Notes: generated from the letters alone by a model not told the origin. Positions 36,138 to 47,716 are shown, counted from the first letter of the stretch. The stretch is 64,000 bases of DNA from JAHEEM01 sp036396795 (GCA_036396795.1 DASWKF010000032.1:14549-78548), one strand, 5' to 3'. Made by a program: numbers and translations.

Positions 36138-36695
36138 ATGGACGACCCGAAACAATCATGGCAAACACTGTCGATAGAGAACGTGTATGAGAACGCGTGG
36201 ATCCGTGTCGAGAAGCACCGGGTCATAAATCCTTCCGGGCACCCCGGCATCTACGGCAAAGTCTGCTTCAAGAGCCGGGCCGTTGGCATTTTGCCGCTCG
36301 ACGAGCGGCAAAATCTCTATCTGGTCGGGCAGCATCGTTACACGCTCGGCGAATACTCCTGGGAGCTGCCCATGGGAGGAGCCTCCTCGGAGGAATCCGC
36401 GCTGGGCGCCGCCAAGCGCGAGCTCAAGGAGGAAACCGGCATCACCGCAAATCAGTGGACCGAACTCATGAGCTTGCACACGTCGAACTCCGTCACCGAC
36501 GAGATCGGCATCGTCTACCTGGCGCGTGAGCTTCAGATCGGCGAGCCGCAATTCGAAGAAACGGAGGTGCTGGCCCTGCGCAAGCTTTCTCTGGAAGAGG
36601 CTTACGAATGGGTCATGCAAGGACGAATCACAGACGCCATTTCGGTGGCCGGAATTCTTCGTCTCTGGATCGAGCGCGACCGCCTGCGCGGCTGA
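36138..36695 (+). CDS. NUDIX hydrolase (ADP-ribose pyrophosphatase-like)
   Basis: 185 aa. The Nudix box is GGASSEESALGAAKRELKEE plus TGI (about 78-100), with all catalytic Glu residues. The N-terminal strands ENAWIRVEKHRVINPSGHPG and QHRYTLGEYSWELPMGG match the ADP-ribose/GDP-mannose pyrophosphatase branch. It cleaves a nucleoside diphosphate derivative. It lies 31 bp before the response regulator. Confidence 0.88.
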   Translation: MDDPKQSWQTLSIENVYENAWIRVEKHRVINPSGHPGIYGKVCFKSRAVGILPLDERQNLYLVGQHRYTLGEYSWELPMGGASSEESALGAAKRELKEETGITANQWTELMSLHTSNSVTDEIGIVYLARELQIGEPQFEETEVLALRKLSLEEAYEWVMQGRITDAISVAGILRLWIERDRLRG

Positions 36696-36726
36696 CCCAA
36701 CACGAGATGATCCGAGACTTCGAGCA

Positions 36727-37434
36727 ATGAGCGCCGCGAAGCTCGTAGCCGTCGTCGAGGACGACGCGGCGATTCGCGACAACTATGCCGCGGCGCTCAA
36801 GCGGCAAGGCTACCGCGTGCAAGGCATCGCCGATCGCGAGGCCGCGCTGGCTGCATTCGAGCTCAGGCTTCCCGACTTGGTGATCATCGACATCAATCTC
36901 GGAGCGGAAATCGAAGGTGGTTTCGACCTTTGCCGGCAACTTCGGGCACGATCCGCGCAGCTTCCGATCATCTTCCTGACGGCACGAGAGAGCGAGCTCG
37001 ACGTCGTTTCCGGTCTGCGGCTCGGGGCAGACGACTATTTGACCAAGCGCATCAGCCTGGAACATCTGTTAGCGAGGGTCGCGGCGCTGCTGCGGCGCGT
37101 CGAAGCCTTCCGAAACACCGACCTCGAGGCCCAGGTGCTGCGCCGCGGATCGTTGACGCTCGACCTCGACCGCTTGAGTGCCCGCTGGAAGGAGCAGACG
37201 GTGTCGTTGACCGTAACGGAGTTCTGGGTCGTGCACGCGCTGGCCCGGCATCCCGGTCACGTGCGCAGCCGCAACCAGCTCATGGCGGCGGCGAACGTCG
37301 TCCTCGACGACAATACGGTGACCTCGCAAATCAAGAGAATAAGGATCAAATTCGCTGCCGTGGATCCAGCCTTCGACGGCATCGAGACCGTCTACGGCGC
37401 GGGCTATCGCTGGATCGACGCGCCGGCGGCGTAG
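36727..37434 (+). CDS. response regulator resembling the proteobacterial dedicated sortase system (PDS)
   Basis: 235 aa from the ATG at 36727; the open frame extends to 36526 within the NUDIX gene. The receiver domain has EDDAAIRDNYAAAL, phospho-acceptor Asp55 in LVIIDINLG, and the Lys in DDYLTK. The C-terminal OmpR-type winged helix contains LTVTEFWVVHALARHPGHVR and DDNTVTSQIKRIRIKF. The INLGAEIEGGFDLCRQLRA block and the HALARHPGHVRSR segment match, from memory, the PDS response regulator family (TIGR03787). It is followed 13 bases later by its kinase. Confidence 0.8.
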   Translation: MSAAKLVAVVEDDAAIRDNYAAALKRQGYRVQGIADREAALAAFELRLPDLVIIDINLGAEIEGGFDLCRQLRARSAQLPIIFLTARESELDVVSGLRLGADDYLTKRISLEHLLARVAALLRRVEAFRNTDLEAQVLRRGSLTLDLDRLSARWKEQTVSLTVTEFWVVHALARHPGHVRSRNQLMAAANVVLDDNTVTSQIKRIRIKFAAVDPAFDGIETVYGAGYRWIDAPAA

Positions 37435-37447
37435 AGACGGGGGCGGC

Positions 37448-39505
37448 GTGTCGCTACGCATTCAACTTCTCGGCCTCGGCTTGTTGACGCTGGTGCTTCC
37501 CTGGGCAGGATACCGTTACGTGCAGGAGCTCGAGGGCGCGTTGCGCGCCGGCCTGGAGCAGGCGCTGCTGGCGAGCGCGACAGCGGTGGCGGCCGCGCTT
37601 GCGGAGCGGGAGATCGGCTCTTCGCCGGATCCGGGCCGGCCGCGCACGCCGCGCAACACGATTTATGGGCTGCCGCTGGCTTCCGCGCCGATCATCGACG
37701 GCTACGCCGGCGACTGGAACCTCGACCGCGTAGCCGGCCGCGCTCTGGGTGAAAGCGGCCGCTTCTGGATCGGGATCCACGAGCGCTACGTGTACGTTTT
37801 CGCGACCGCGGAGGATGCATCGCCGGTCTACCAGCGCGCGCCGACGGAGCTGCCCTACGGCGACCGCTGGGTGATCGTCTCCAACGCGTGGCCGGAATTC
37901 GGGCTGCTGTTTCACGCCTCGGCCCCCGGGATCGTGCGGCCGCAGCTCACCAATGCCCCGGAATACGCTCCGAGTGGGCGCATCGAGAGTCGCGCGCTTG
38001 CTTACTGGCGTGAGATCGCGGGCGGCTATGGCCTTGAGGCGCGCCTGCCGCTCGATCTCATCGGCCCGCGCCTCGGACTCGCCTTTATCGACGTCGACCC
38101 GGTCTCGAGCGACGAAGGCTCGGGGGCGCGCTATCGGGTCGCCGTCGAGAGCTCTTGGAGCGGCAGTGAGGAGCCGGACGAGTTTCTCTACCGCCCCGCC
38201 GCATTGCAAGGCCTCGCCGAGCAGTTCGAGCAGCCGGGCAAGCGTCTGCGCGTCGTCGACGGCGATGGCTGGGTGCTGTTCGACGGTGGCGAGCTCGATC
38301 CCGTGGAACGGTGGCTCGAGGCGCCTACGAGCCTGCCCGAAAGAGTCTTCCGACTGATCCTGGCCCGTGGCGATCCGCCCTACGAGGAGCTTGAGGAGCC
38401 GCGCGGATATTTGGGCGACGCGGTTCTTCGAGCTCGACTGGGCGCTGACCCCACGATCCGCTGGTACACGCGGGGCACCGACTTAAGCGCGGTCGTCGTC
38501 GCCATGGTACCGGTCAGGGCAGGGGGAAGCTTCGGCGGTGCGGTCATTCTGGAGCAAGGCAGCGACGCAATCCTGACCTTGACCAACGAGGCTCTGGTCG
38601 ACCTCATGAGCTTCACGCTGACGGCGAGCCTGCTCGTCGCGTTGGGGCTGTTGAGCTATGCGACCTTGCTGTCCCTGCGCGTGCGCCGCCTCGCTCGCGC
38701 GGCGGATAACGCGCTCAGCCCCGAGGGCGAGATCGAGCCCGCGTTGCCCGGACGGCGCGCCCGCGACGAGATCGGCGATCTCGCGCGAAGCTTCTCAGCC
38801 TTGCTCAAACGTCTGCGGGATCACACGCAGTATCTTTCGACGCTCCGAGCGAAGCTCTCCCATGAGCTGCGGACACCGCTCGCGGTCGTCTCCACGTCCC
38901 TGGACAATCTCGAGCGAGAAGCTCATGACGACCGCATGGCTCCGTATCTCGCGCGGCTCAGAGACGGGACCGAAAGAATCGATCGTATCCTCAATGCGAT
39001 GAGCGAAGCGACGGTGCTGGAACAGGCGATCGCCGACACGGCGCCGGAGCTATTCGAGCTCGATAAGGTCGTTCGCGGCTGCGTTCGCGGATACAGCGAG
39101 GTTTATCGCGAGCGGCGATTCGACTACGACAGCGATGCCGAGGGCGTGCGGATCTCGGGCTCCGCCGACCTCGTCGCGCAGATGCTCGACAAGCTCGTCG
39201 ACAATGCCGTGAGCTTCAGCGCCGAGGGCTCGACGATACGGCTGGGGCTGCGAGCCGCGGAGCGCGAGCTCACTTTGAGCGTATGCAACTCGGGGCCCCG
39301 CTTGCCGGCGACGATGCGTTCGTCGCTGTTCGACTCACTGGTGTCCTTGCGCGATCCCGGCGGTCAACGCGGGCACCTGGGGCTGGGCCTCTATATCGTG
39401 GCGCTGATCGCCGCGTTCCACCGCGGGCGCGTGAGCGCCGAAGATCTTCCCGACGGCAGCGGCGTAGTATTCACGATCGTGTTCCCACGTCCGGCGGAAC
39501 GCTAG
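37448..39505 (+). CDS. sensor histidine kinase resembling the PDS sortase-system kinase
   Basis: 685 aa, GTG start. One N-terminal helix (LLGLGLLTLVLPWAGYRYVQ, about 7-26) precedes a large periplasmic sensor domain (about 40-380) with a beta-sandwich look (PIIDGYAGDWNLDRVAGRAL). A second helix (about 386-410) leads to HAMP, the HisKA box with His472 (KLSHELRTPLAVVS), the N-box LDKLVDNAVSFS and the G-box GHLGLGLYIV. The opening LTLVLPWAGYRYVQELEGAL matches my recollection of the TIGR03785 family. No sortase or LPXTG protein lies in the window. Confidence 0.8.
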   Translation: MSLRIQLLGLGLLTLVLPWAGYRYVQELEGALRAGLEQALLASATAVAAALAEREIGSSPDPGRPRTPRNTIYGLPLASAPIIDGYAGDWNLDRVAGRALGESGRFWIGIHERYVYVFATAEDASPVYQRAPTELPYGDRWVIVSNAWPEFGLLFHASAPGIVRPQLTNAPEYAPSGRIESRALAYWREIAGGYGLEARLPLDLIGPRLGLAFIDVDPVSSDEGSGARYRVAVESSWSGSEEPDEFLYRPAALQGLAEQFEQPGKRLRVVDGDGWVLFDGGELDPVERWLEAPTSLPERVFRLILARGDPPYEELEEPRGYLGDAVLRARLGADPTIRWYTRGTDLSAVVVAMVPVRAGGSFGGAVILEQGSDAILTLTNEALVDLMSFTLTASLLVALGLLSYATLLSLRVRRLARAADNALSPEGEIEPALPGRRARDEIGDLARSFSALLKRLRDHTQYLSTLRAKLSHELRTPLAVVSTSLDNLEREAHDDRMAPYLARLRDGTERIDRILNAMSEATVLEQAIADTAPELFELDKVVRGCVRGYSEVYRERRFDYDSDAEGVRISGSADLVAQMLDKLVDNAVSFSAEGSTIRLGLRAAERELTLSVCNSGPRLPATMRSSLFDSLVSLRDPGGQRGHLGLGLYIVALIAAFHRGRVSAEDLPDGSGVVFTIVFPRPAER

Positions 39506-39538
39506 CAGGGCGGCACGCAGTATCGCTCCGCCACCCGC

Positions 39539-41032
<1,494 letters not shown>

Positions 41033-41048
41033 TGATAACTTCTGGGCG

Positions 41049-44000
41049 CTAGCTACCCGCAACCGAGAACACGCCTGTCTGGTCCTCGTGGAACACCGCC
41101 TCCATCTCCTCGTCGTGCTGGGTACGCTCGCGCAGAACGCGCTTGTAGTCGGTGGGCATCACCTTCACGAATTTGGCGAGCACGCGCGGCCAGGCGTCGA
41201 GCACGCGTTCGGCCACTCGCGAGCCGGTGTACTGCTTGTGAAGCTCGATCAGCTCGCGCAGCTCGGCAATGTCCTCATCGGCATCGACGGGATCGAGCTC
41301 GACGGTGCCGAGATTGCACTTCGATTCGAAGTCGCCCGCGACATCGTAGACGTACGCGACACCGCCGGACATTCCGGCAGCGAAGTTCAGCCCGGTTGGA
41401 CCCAGAATCACGGCTCTGCCACCGGTCATGTACTCGCAGGCATGGTCGCCGACGCCTTCGATGACGGCTCGTGCACCGCTGTTGCGGACGCAGAATCGCT
41501 CCGCCGCCCTGCCCCGGAAGAATGCGCGGCCACTGGTGGCGCCGTAGAGCGCCACGTTGCCGATCAGCACGTTCTCCTCGGGAATGAACTTACTCTCCTT
41601 CGGCGGATAGATGATGATTCTTCCGCCCGAAAGGCCCTTGCCGACGTAGTCGTTGCTGTCACCCTCGAGCTCCAGAGTGATGCCTTTGGCGAGAAACGCG
41701 CCGAAGCTCTGTCCAGCCGATCCTTCGAACTTGATGTGCACGGTATCGTACGGCAGCCCGCGCTCGCCCCAGACCTTGACGACGTTGTGGCTGAGCATCG
41801 TCCCGACGGTTCGGTTGACGTTCGAGATCGGCATCTCGATCCGCACGGCCTTGCCGTGATGAATCGCGGCATGCGCAAGCTGCACGAGCTTGTTGTCGAG
41901 GGCACGTTCCAAGCCGTGCTCCTGTCGAGTGGTGCAACGAACCTCGACGTCCTCATGCGGTTTCTGCGCCGGCGCGAGAATCGGGGCGAGATTCAATCCA
42001 TCGGCCTTCCAATGATCGATCGCGCGCCGGGTCTCCAAGACATCGACACGACCGATCATATCGTCGACACGGCTGAAGCCGAGCTCGGCCATAATCTCGC
42101 GTGCTTCCTCGGCAACCATGAACATGTAGTTCACGACATGCTCGGGTTTGCCCGCAAACTTCTTGCGCAGCACCGGATCCTGGGTTGCGATGCCGACCGG
42201 ACAGGTATTCAGATGGCATTTGCGCATCATGATGCAGCCCATCGCGATCAGCGGCGCCGTGGAGAAGCCCATCTCCTCGGCGCCGAGCAGCGCGGCCACG
42301 ACAACGTCTCGACCGGTCCTCAAGCCTCCGTCGGTTTGCAGCACGACCCGGCTGCGCAAGTCGTTCATTACGAGCGTTTGATGCGTCTCCGCAATACCGA
42401 GCTCCCAAGGCAGGCCAGCATGCTTGATGCTCGTCAGCGGCGACGCTCCCGTGCCTCCCGAATCGCCTGAGATCAGGATGTGTTCCGCGTGCGCCTTGGC
42501 GACGCCGGCGGCGATGGTTCCGACGCCGACCTCGGACACGAGTTTGACGCTGATTCGCGCCGAGGGGTTCGAGTTCTTCAAGTCGTGGATGAGCTGCGCC
42601 AGATCCTCGATCGAATAGATATCGTGATGCGGCGGAGGGCTGATGAGCCCCACGCCGGGGGTCGAATAGCGAATTCGAGCGATGATCTCATCGACCTTTC
42701 GGCCCGGCAGCTCTCCGCCCTCGCCAGGCTTCGCGCCCTGCGCCATCTTGATCTGCAGCTCGTCGGCGTTCGTCAGATACCAGATCGTCACGCCGAAGCG
42801 GCCGGATGCGACCTGCTTGATCGCGGATCTCCGGGAGTCGCCCGACGGCAGCGGCTTGAACCTTTCGGAGTCTTCACCGCCTTCGCCGGTATTGCTTCGT
42901 CCGCCGAAGCGGTTCATCGCGATCGCCAGGGCCTCGTGGGTTTCCGCCGAGATCGATCCGAAGCTCATCGCGCCCGTAGAAAAGCGCTTTACAATTTCCT
43001 TCGCAGGCTCGACCTCGCTCAAGGGGATCGGCTTGCCCGCGACATTGCGTTTGAAATCCAGAAGCCCTCGCAAGGTGCAGCGCCCCCGGCTTTCGTCGTT
43101 GAGCGCGTCGGCGAAAATCCTGTAAGCGAGCTCGTCTCCGTTCCTCGCCGCGACCTGCAAAGCCGCTATGGAGGCCGGATTCCAGGCGTGGCGCTCGCCG
43201 GCGCTGCGCCAGTGAAATTCCCCGGGATTGGGCAACGTCGGCGAGTGCTGTTCCCCGCGGTCGGAGTATCCGAGCGCGTGGCGCCGCGCGGCCTCCTGCT
43301 CGAGAATCGCAAAACCGACGCCCTGGAGCCGGCTCGCAGTGCCGGCGAAACACCGCTCGACGACCTCGTCGGCTAGACCCAAGGCTTCGAAGATCTGCGC
43401 GCCCTTGTAGGAGTGCAGCGTCGAGATGCCCATTTTGGCCATGACCTTGAGCATCCCCTTGGCCACGCCCTTGCGGTAAGCGACGACGACGCTTTCGTCG
43501 TCGGGATGCATCTCCTCGTCGAGCAGGCCGTCGCGCCGTGCCTGCCAGAGCGCCTCATAGGCGAGGTAGGGATTGATACCGTCCGCACCGTAGCCCACCA
43601 GCAAACAATGGTGATGAACCTCGCGCGCCTCACCGGTCTCGATGATGATGCCGATGCGGGTTCGCTTCGCGCGCTCGACGAGATGATGGTGCACGGCACC
43701 GCAGGCCAATAGCGAGCTCAGCGGGATTCGGTCGGCCGCGACGCGCCGGTCCGAAAGAATCACGAGGCTGTATCCGTCGTCGATGGCCTGCTCCGCCTCG
43801 GCGCAAATCCTGTCCAGCGCGTCGCGCGTGGCGCCCGGAAGATCCGCGCGGCGGAAGGTGATATCGATCGTCTTGGTCTTCCAGCCGCGGTGGTCCATCC
43901 GCTTGATCGCCGCCAGCTCGGCGTTCGTCAGAATCGGGTGGCGCACGCGCATGCGGTGACAGTGCTTGGGGCTGACCTGAAGCAAGTTCAGCTCCGGCCC

Positions 44001-45662
44001 GACGTAAGACTCCAGCGACATGATGATCTCTTCGCGTATGGAATCGATCGGCGGGTTCGTCACCTGCGCGAAGAGTTGTTTGAAATAGTCGTAGAGCATG
44101 CGCGGCTGGTCGCTCAAGCAGGCGAGCGCGGAGTCGTTTCCCATGGACCCCACCGGATCGCGGAGCTCGTTGGCTAGCGGCCGAAGCATGAACTGCATCG
44201 TCTCGGACGTGTAGCCGAAGGCCTGCATGCGCTGCAGCAAGGTCGCCTCGTCCAAGCCCCGCACGCCGTCTTCGACGACGATGTCCCGTAGCGCGATGCG
44301 CTCGCGCGCGAGCCAGTCCGCATAAGGCCGCCGGCTCGCAAAGACGTTCTTGAGCTCGGTGTCGGGAACGAGCCGGCCTTGCTCGAAATCGACGAGGAAC
44401 ATCCGCCCGGGCTCGAGACGTCCCTTGAACTTCACCATCGCCGGATCAACGGGCAGCACCCCGACTTCGCTCGCCATGATCACGCGGTCGTCGGCCGTCA
44501 GATAGTAGCGGCTCGGCCGCAGACCGTTGCGATCCAGCACGGCGCCTATGTAATGCCCGTCCGTGAACGCTATGGACGCCGGGCCGTCCCACGGCTCCAT
44601 GATGCAGGACAGAAACTCGTAGAACGCGCGCTTCTTTGCGTCCATGAGCTCGTTCTTCTGCCATGCCTCCGGGATCATCATCATGACCGCTTCTTGCAGC
44701 GTCCGGCCCGTCATCAGCAGGAATTCGAGTACGTTGTCGAATGCGCCCGAGTCGGAAACGTCGGCCTCCACGATGGGATACAGGCGTCCGATCGAATCCC
44801 CGAACAGCTCGCTCCCGGCCATGCCCTCGCGGGCGCGCATCCAGTTGACGTTGCCCCGCAAGGTGTTGATCTCACCGTTGTGCGACATGAACCGGTTCGG
44901 CTGGGCGCGATCCCAACTCGGAAACGTGTTCGTGGAAAATCGAGAATGGACCATCGCCAGGTGCGTGGCGTAGTCGGGCGCCTGCAAGTCGATAAAATAC
45001 GTCGTCAGCTGCGCCGGCGTCAGCATCCCTTTATAGATGAGTACCTTGGTCGAGAGACTGCAGACGTAGAACGCCTTCGCCTGCGTCAGCCCGGCATCGT
45101 TTCGCAAGCGGTGGCTCGCGCGTTTCCTGATCAGGTACAGCTTGTGCTCGAACGCATCCCCATGGAGGTCGCCACCGGCAGCGATGAACAACTGCTCGAT
45201 GTGCGGCGCCGCAGCCGCGGCCGTGGGTCCCAGGTCCGCGCCTTGGGCATCGGTGGGAACCTCGCGCCAGCCGACCAGGACCTGGCCCTCGTCCTCACAG
45301 ATCTCGGCGACGGCGGCCTTGCACGCCGCCCTTTCGGCCGGGTTCGTCGGCAGAAACACGATGCCCGCGGCGAAGCGTCCGGGCTCCGGCAGCTCCATCC
45401 CCAGCTCGTCTCGCGCCACCCGCGTCAGGAACGCGTGCGGCAGCGCCGTCAATATCCCGGCGCCGTCCCCCGTATTGCGCTCCGCGCCCCTCGCGCCGCG
45501 ATGATCCATGCGGCAGAGCAGGTGCTCGGCATCGCGCACGATCTGGTGGCTGGCCTTGCCCTTGACGTGTGCGACGAAGCCGACGCCGCAGCTATCGCGC
45601 TCGTAATCGGGACTGTACAGGCCCTGGGCCTGCGGAGCGGATTTTCGGAACTCCCGGTCCAT
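41049..45662 (-). CDS. gltB: glutamate synthase large subunit
   Basis: 1537 aa from the ATG at 45662; a GTG at 45755 would add 31 residues. Class II glutaminase nucleophile: Cys in DSCGVGFVAHVKGKASHQ, about 24 residues in, so a short propeptide is removed. FMN/3Fe-4S domain: SIEDLAQLIHDLKNSNP, then GDSGGTGASPLTSIKHAGLP and CHLNTCPVGIATQDP (cluster Cys). The GXGXG tail repeats GLSGGRIIIYPP and GMSGGVAYVYD are present. It makes glutamate from glutamine and 2-oxoglutarate. It forms the gltB-gltD operon. Confidence 0.96.
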   Translation of the reverse strand: MDREFRKSAPQAQGLYSPDYERDSCGVGFVAHVKGKASHQIVRDAEHLLCRMDHRGARGAERNTGDGAGILTALPHAFLTRVARDELGMELPEPGRFAAGIVFLPTNPAERAACKAAVAEICEDEGQVLVGWREVPTDAQGADLGPTAAAAAPHIEQLFIAAGGDLHGDAFEHKLYLIRKRASHRLRNDAGLTQAKAFYVCSLSTKVLIYKGMLTPAQLTTYFIDLQAPDYATHLAMVHSRFSTNTFPSWDRAQPNRFMSHNGEINTLRGNVNWMRAREGMAGSELFGDSIGRLYPIVEADVSDSGAFDNVLEFLLMTGRTLQEAVMMMIPEAWQKNELMDAKKRAFYEFLSCIMEPWDGPASIAFTDGHYIGAVLDRNGLRPSRYYLTADDRVIMASEVGVLPVDPAMVKFKGRLEPGRMFLVDFEQGRLVPDTELKNVFASRRPYADWLARERIALRDIVVEDGVRGLDEATLLQRMQAFGYTSETMQFMLRPLANELRDPVGSMGNDSALACLSDQPRMLYDYFKQLFAQVTNPPIDSIREEIIMSLESYVGPELNLLQVSPKHCHRMRVRHPILTNAELAAIKRMDHRGWKTKTIDITFRRADLPGATRDALDRICAEAEQAIDDGYSLVILSDRRVAADRIPLSSLLACGAVHHHLVERAKRTRIGIIIETGEAREVHHHCLLVGYGADGINPYLAYEALWQARRDGLLDEEMHPDDESVVVAYRKGVAKGMLKVMAKMGISTLHSYKGAQIFEALGLADEVVERCFAGTASRLQGVGFAILEQEAARRHALGYSDRGEQHSPTLPNPGEFHWRSAGERHAWNPASIAALQVAARNGDELAYRIFADALNDESRGRCTLRGLLDFKRNVAGKPIPLSEVEPAKEIVKRFSTGAMSFGSISAETHEALAIAMNRFGGRSNTGEGGEDSERFKPLPSGDSRRSAIKQVASGRFGVTIWYLTNADELQIKMAQGAKPGEGGELPGRKVDEIIARIRYSTPGVGLISPPPHHDIYSIEDLAQLIHDLKNSNPSARISVKLVSEVGVGTIAAGVAKAHAEHILISGDSGGTGASPLTSIKHAGLPWELGIAETHQTLVMNDLRSRVVLQTDGGLRTGRDVVVAALLGAEEMGFSTAPLIAMGCIMMRKCHLNTCPVGIATQDPVLRKKFAGKPEHVVNYMFMVAEEAREIMAELGFSRVDDMIGRVDVLETRRAIDHWKADGLNLAPILAPAQKPHEDVEVRCTTRQEHGLERALDNKLVQLAHAAIHHGKAVRIEMPISNVNRTVGTMLSHNVVKVWGERGLPYDTVHIKFEGSAGQSFGAFLAKGITLELEGDSNDYVGKGLSGGRIIIYPPKESKFIPEENVLIGNVALYGATSGRAFFRGRAAERFCVRNSGARAVIEGVGDHACEYMTGGRAVILGPTGLNFAAGMSGGVAYVYDVAGDFESKCNLGTVELDPVDADEDIAELRELIELHKQYTGSRVAERVLDAWPRVLAKFVKVMPTDYKRVLRERTQHDEEMEAVFHEDQTGVFSVAGS

Positions 45663-45970
45663 CAGACGCAGCTCGCTCGCGCGCAAGCTATCGCCGCGCG
45701 TCCTCGAGTACAGGTTTTCGACACCGTCAAAGTCATCACTTCCCTTGGCGAGCACACAGGCCCCGCTCCGATAAAATTATTCTTCCTAGCAGGGCTTCCG
45801 GCGACGTTGTACCGGTGTCCTAGGCAGACAGGCCGCCGCTGGCAGGGCCGCGAGTTCGTTGCCGTTGCATGCTCGCCTGGCCGAGGCCAGCCGTTTACTA
45901 TAAGAACTGGGTCGATGCTGCGTCAAATTCGACGCTGCCGGACACCGCTAAAATCAGCGGCTTAGCTCCA
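45663..45970. other. 308-bp region upstream of gltB
   Basis: It includes the alternative 5' end of gltB (45663-45755) and about 215 bp of non-coding sequence. Read on the minus strand it has an AT-rich TAATTTTAT segment at about 45773-45781 that could be a -10 region. No regulator site is recognisable and no small gene is supported. Confidence 0.35.
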
Positions 45971-46444
45971 TCATGGCGCAAGCAGCAGCGGCACTTGACC
46001 GCGATGATAGAAACGCAGGGGCTCGCGCATGGCCGCATCCAGCGTCAACGCCCCTTGGATCTCATACTCGAGCGCGTTCGCCGGGCCGCGGGCGAAGCTC
46101 ATCAAGCGCGACGCGGAAGAGACCAGATTGCTGAAAACTTCGAGCTCGACGGCATGGCTGCCGTTCGCAGGCAGCGTGAAAGCCGCGAGCGATCGCCCTT
46201 CCAGCATGCCCTCGCCGCCCAGCCTGACGTCGAATTCGACCATGCGCACGGGGATGTCGGCGGCATTGGGGTTGTTCAGCATCAGCTCGACGGCAAAGCG
46301 CTGGCCCTCGAAGCCCGCCTCGAGCAACTGAAGCCGCGCGAGCTCCACCTGCGGCGGAGCCAGGCGTCGCGGCATCGAAGAGCACGCATACGCGGCCGCC
46401 AGGCAACACAGAAGGATCAACGCTGCCTGAAGCTTCCCAGTCAT
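45971..46444 (-). CDS. LEA type-2 domain lipoprotein
   Basis: 157 aa from the ATG at 46444 with AGGGGAG 9 bases upstream. Residues 1-21 are a lipoprotein signal (CLAAAYAC). The rest resembles the LEA14/WHy domain: RFAVELMLNNPNAADIPVRM, a beta-rich fold, then the ANGSHAVELEVFSN strand. LEA_2 domain proteins are linked to stress or envelope functions in bacteria, without a defined activity. It starts 5 bases after the stop of the upstream NTF2-like gene. Confidence 0.75.
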   Translation of the reverse strand: MTGKLQAALILLCCLAAAYACSSMPRRLAPPQVELARLQLLEAGFEGQRFAVELMLNNPNAADIPVRMVEFDVRLGGEGMLEGRSLAAFTLPANGSHAVELEVFSNLVSSASRLMSFARGPANALEYEIQGALTLDAAMREPLRFYHRGQVPLLLAP

Positions 46445-46449
46445 CGAGC

Positions 46450-46905
46450 TCACTCCCCTGCAAAGGTTTCCGGCGTGCCTTCCCAGCGAGCGCCGATCAG
46501 CCGCCAGTCTCCGTCGACCTCCACCAGCTCGAGCTCCAGACGGTGGAGCCGGCCCTCGAACCCGCCGATCAGGCCGCCGCCGCTGCGGCTCAGGATCCCG
46601 GCCGTAAGCACGGCTTCGGCGGCGTCCTCACCGCGGAGCTCCAATGTTTGAAGCCGCATGAGGACCTCGACCGACTGATGAGCGAGAAAGTAGCCGCGAA
46701 TCATCGCGATGAGCCGGTCCTTGTCGTTGCCGCCGGCATCCCGGTAGTCCTCGGAAACGACATCTCGAAAATACCCGGTATCGCGGGCTTCGGCGGCACG
46801 CTCCGCTTCTTCCAGCAATCGCTCGAGCGCCGTTTGCGGGTCCGGCGCCGAGCAAGCAGCCAAGGCAAGCACCAACGATCCGAGGTAGCGGCGACAGCCG
46901 GGCAT
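46450..46905 (-). CDS. NTF2/SnoaL-like lipoprotein
   Basis: 151 aa from the ATG at 46905 (GGGAGA upstream); the frame extends to 46968. The lipobox is LALAAC (about 13-18). The remainder has the pattern of the NTF2-like fold: an N-terminal helical half with LLEEAERAAEARDTGYFRDV, then strands ending in LVEVDGDWRLIGARWEG. No catalytic residues are assignable. It is probably co-transcribed with the LEA-type gene and divergent from DUF924. Confidence 0.65.
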   Translation of the reverse strand: MPGCRRYLGSLVLALAACSAPDPQTALERLLEEAERAAEARDTGYFRDVVSEDYRDAGGNDKDRLIAMIRGYFLAHQSVEVLMRLQTLELRGEDAAEAVLTAGILSRSGGGLIGGFEGRLHRLELELVEVDGDWRLIGARWEGTPETFAGE

Positions 46906-47051
46906 CAAATCTCCCGCGAATGCCCGCCATTGTATTGCATGTCGACTCCGGGCGGCACAAGCCCTCATCGGGCTTGGCGCGGCAAACCCGCGGCTTTAAG
47001 GTAGCGACAGCAACTCGAGCCCGTCTCGATATCACGCGTGAACGCGACGAC

Positions 47052-47663
47052 ATGGCGACATCGATTGAAGAGATTCTCAGCTTCTGGTTCGGTGAGACGC
47101 CGTCCAACGGCGACGAGGTGGACCGGCTCATGAGCCGCTGGTTTGGCGGCGACACCGACGTCGAGACGGCCATCCGGCGGCGCTTCGAGACTGCCGTGCA
47201 CGCCGCCGCGCGCGGCGAGCTCGAGCCTTGGACACGGACCGCGCGAGGCCGCCTCGCGACGATCCTCTTGCTCGATCAATTTCCCAGAAGCCTCTATCGC
47301 GGCACGGCTGCCGCGTTCGCCCAGGATCAACACGCCCTGACACTGACGACTGCGGGAATCGCGAGCGGCATGGACGCCGAGCTCTCCCCGCTGGAGCGGA
47401 TATTCTTTTACATGCCGATGCAGCACTCCGAATCTTTGGCCGTGCAGAGCCGGGGAGTACAGCTCTTCGAGAGCGTGGCGCGCGGCGACCCGGAACGCCA
47501 TTTGAGGAAAACGCTCGAAGCTGCGGCGCAGTATGCCCGCCTTCATCGGGACATCGTGGAGCGTTTCGGCCACTTCCCCCATCGCAACGCCGCTCTCGGG
47601 CGCCGCAACACGGCGGAGGAAGACCGCTATCTCGAAGAAGGAGCGCCGACTTTCGGTCAATGA
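47052..47663 (+). CDS. DUF924 family protein
   Basis: 203 aa from the ATG at 47052; the open frame reaches 46920 but overlaps the divergent gene. IEEILSFWFGE (N-terminus), RWFGGDTDVETAIRRRF, ATILLLDQFPRSLYRGTAAA and FFYMPMQHSESLAVQ are the DUF924 signatures, an all-helical, TPR-like fold. No function is established. It is 53 bp before the thiolase on the same strand. Confidence 0.9.
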   Translation: MATSIEEILSFWFGETPSNGDEVDRLMSRWFGGDTDVETAIRRRFETAVHAAARGELEPWTRTARGRLATILLLDQFPRSLYRGTAAAFAQDQHALTLTTAGIASGMDAELSPLERIFFYMPMQHSESLAVQSRGVQLFESVARGDPERHLRKTLEAAAQYARLHRDIVERFGHFPHRNAALGRRNTAEEDRYLEEGAPTFGQ

Positions 47664-47716
47664 CCACTTGGATACTCCGCGCTATTCGAGCAAGCTTGGA
47701 GCAGGAGATGAAGTAG

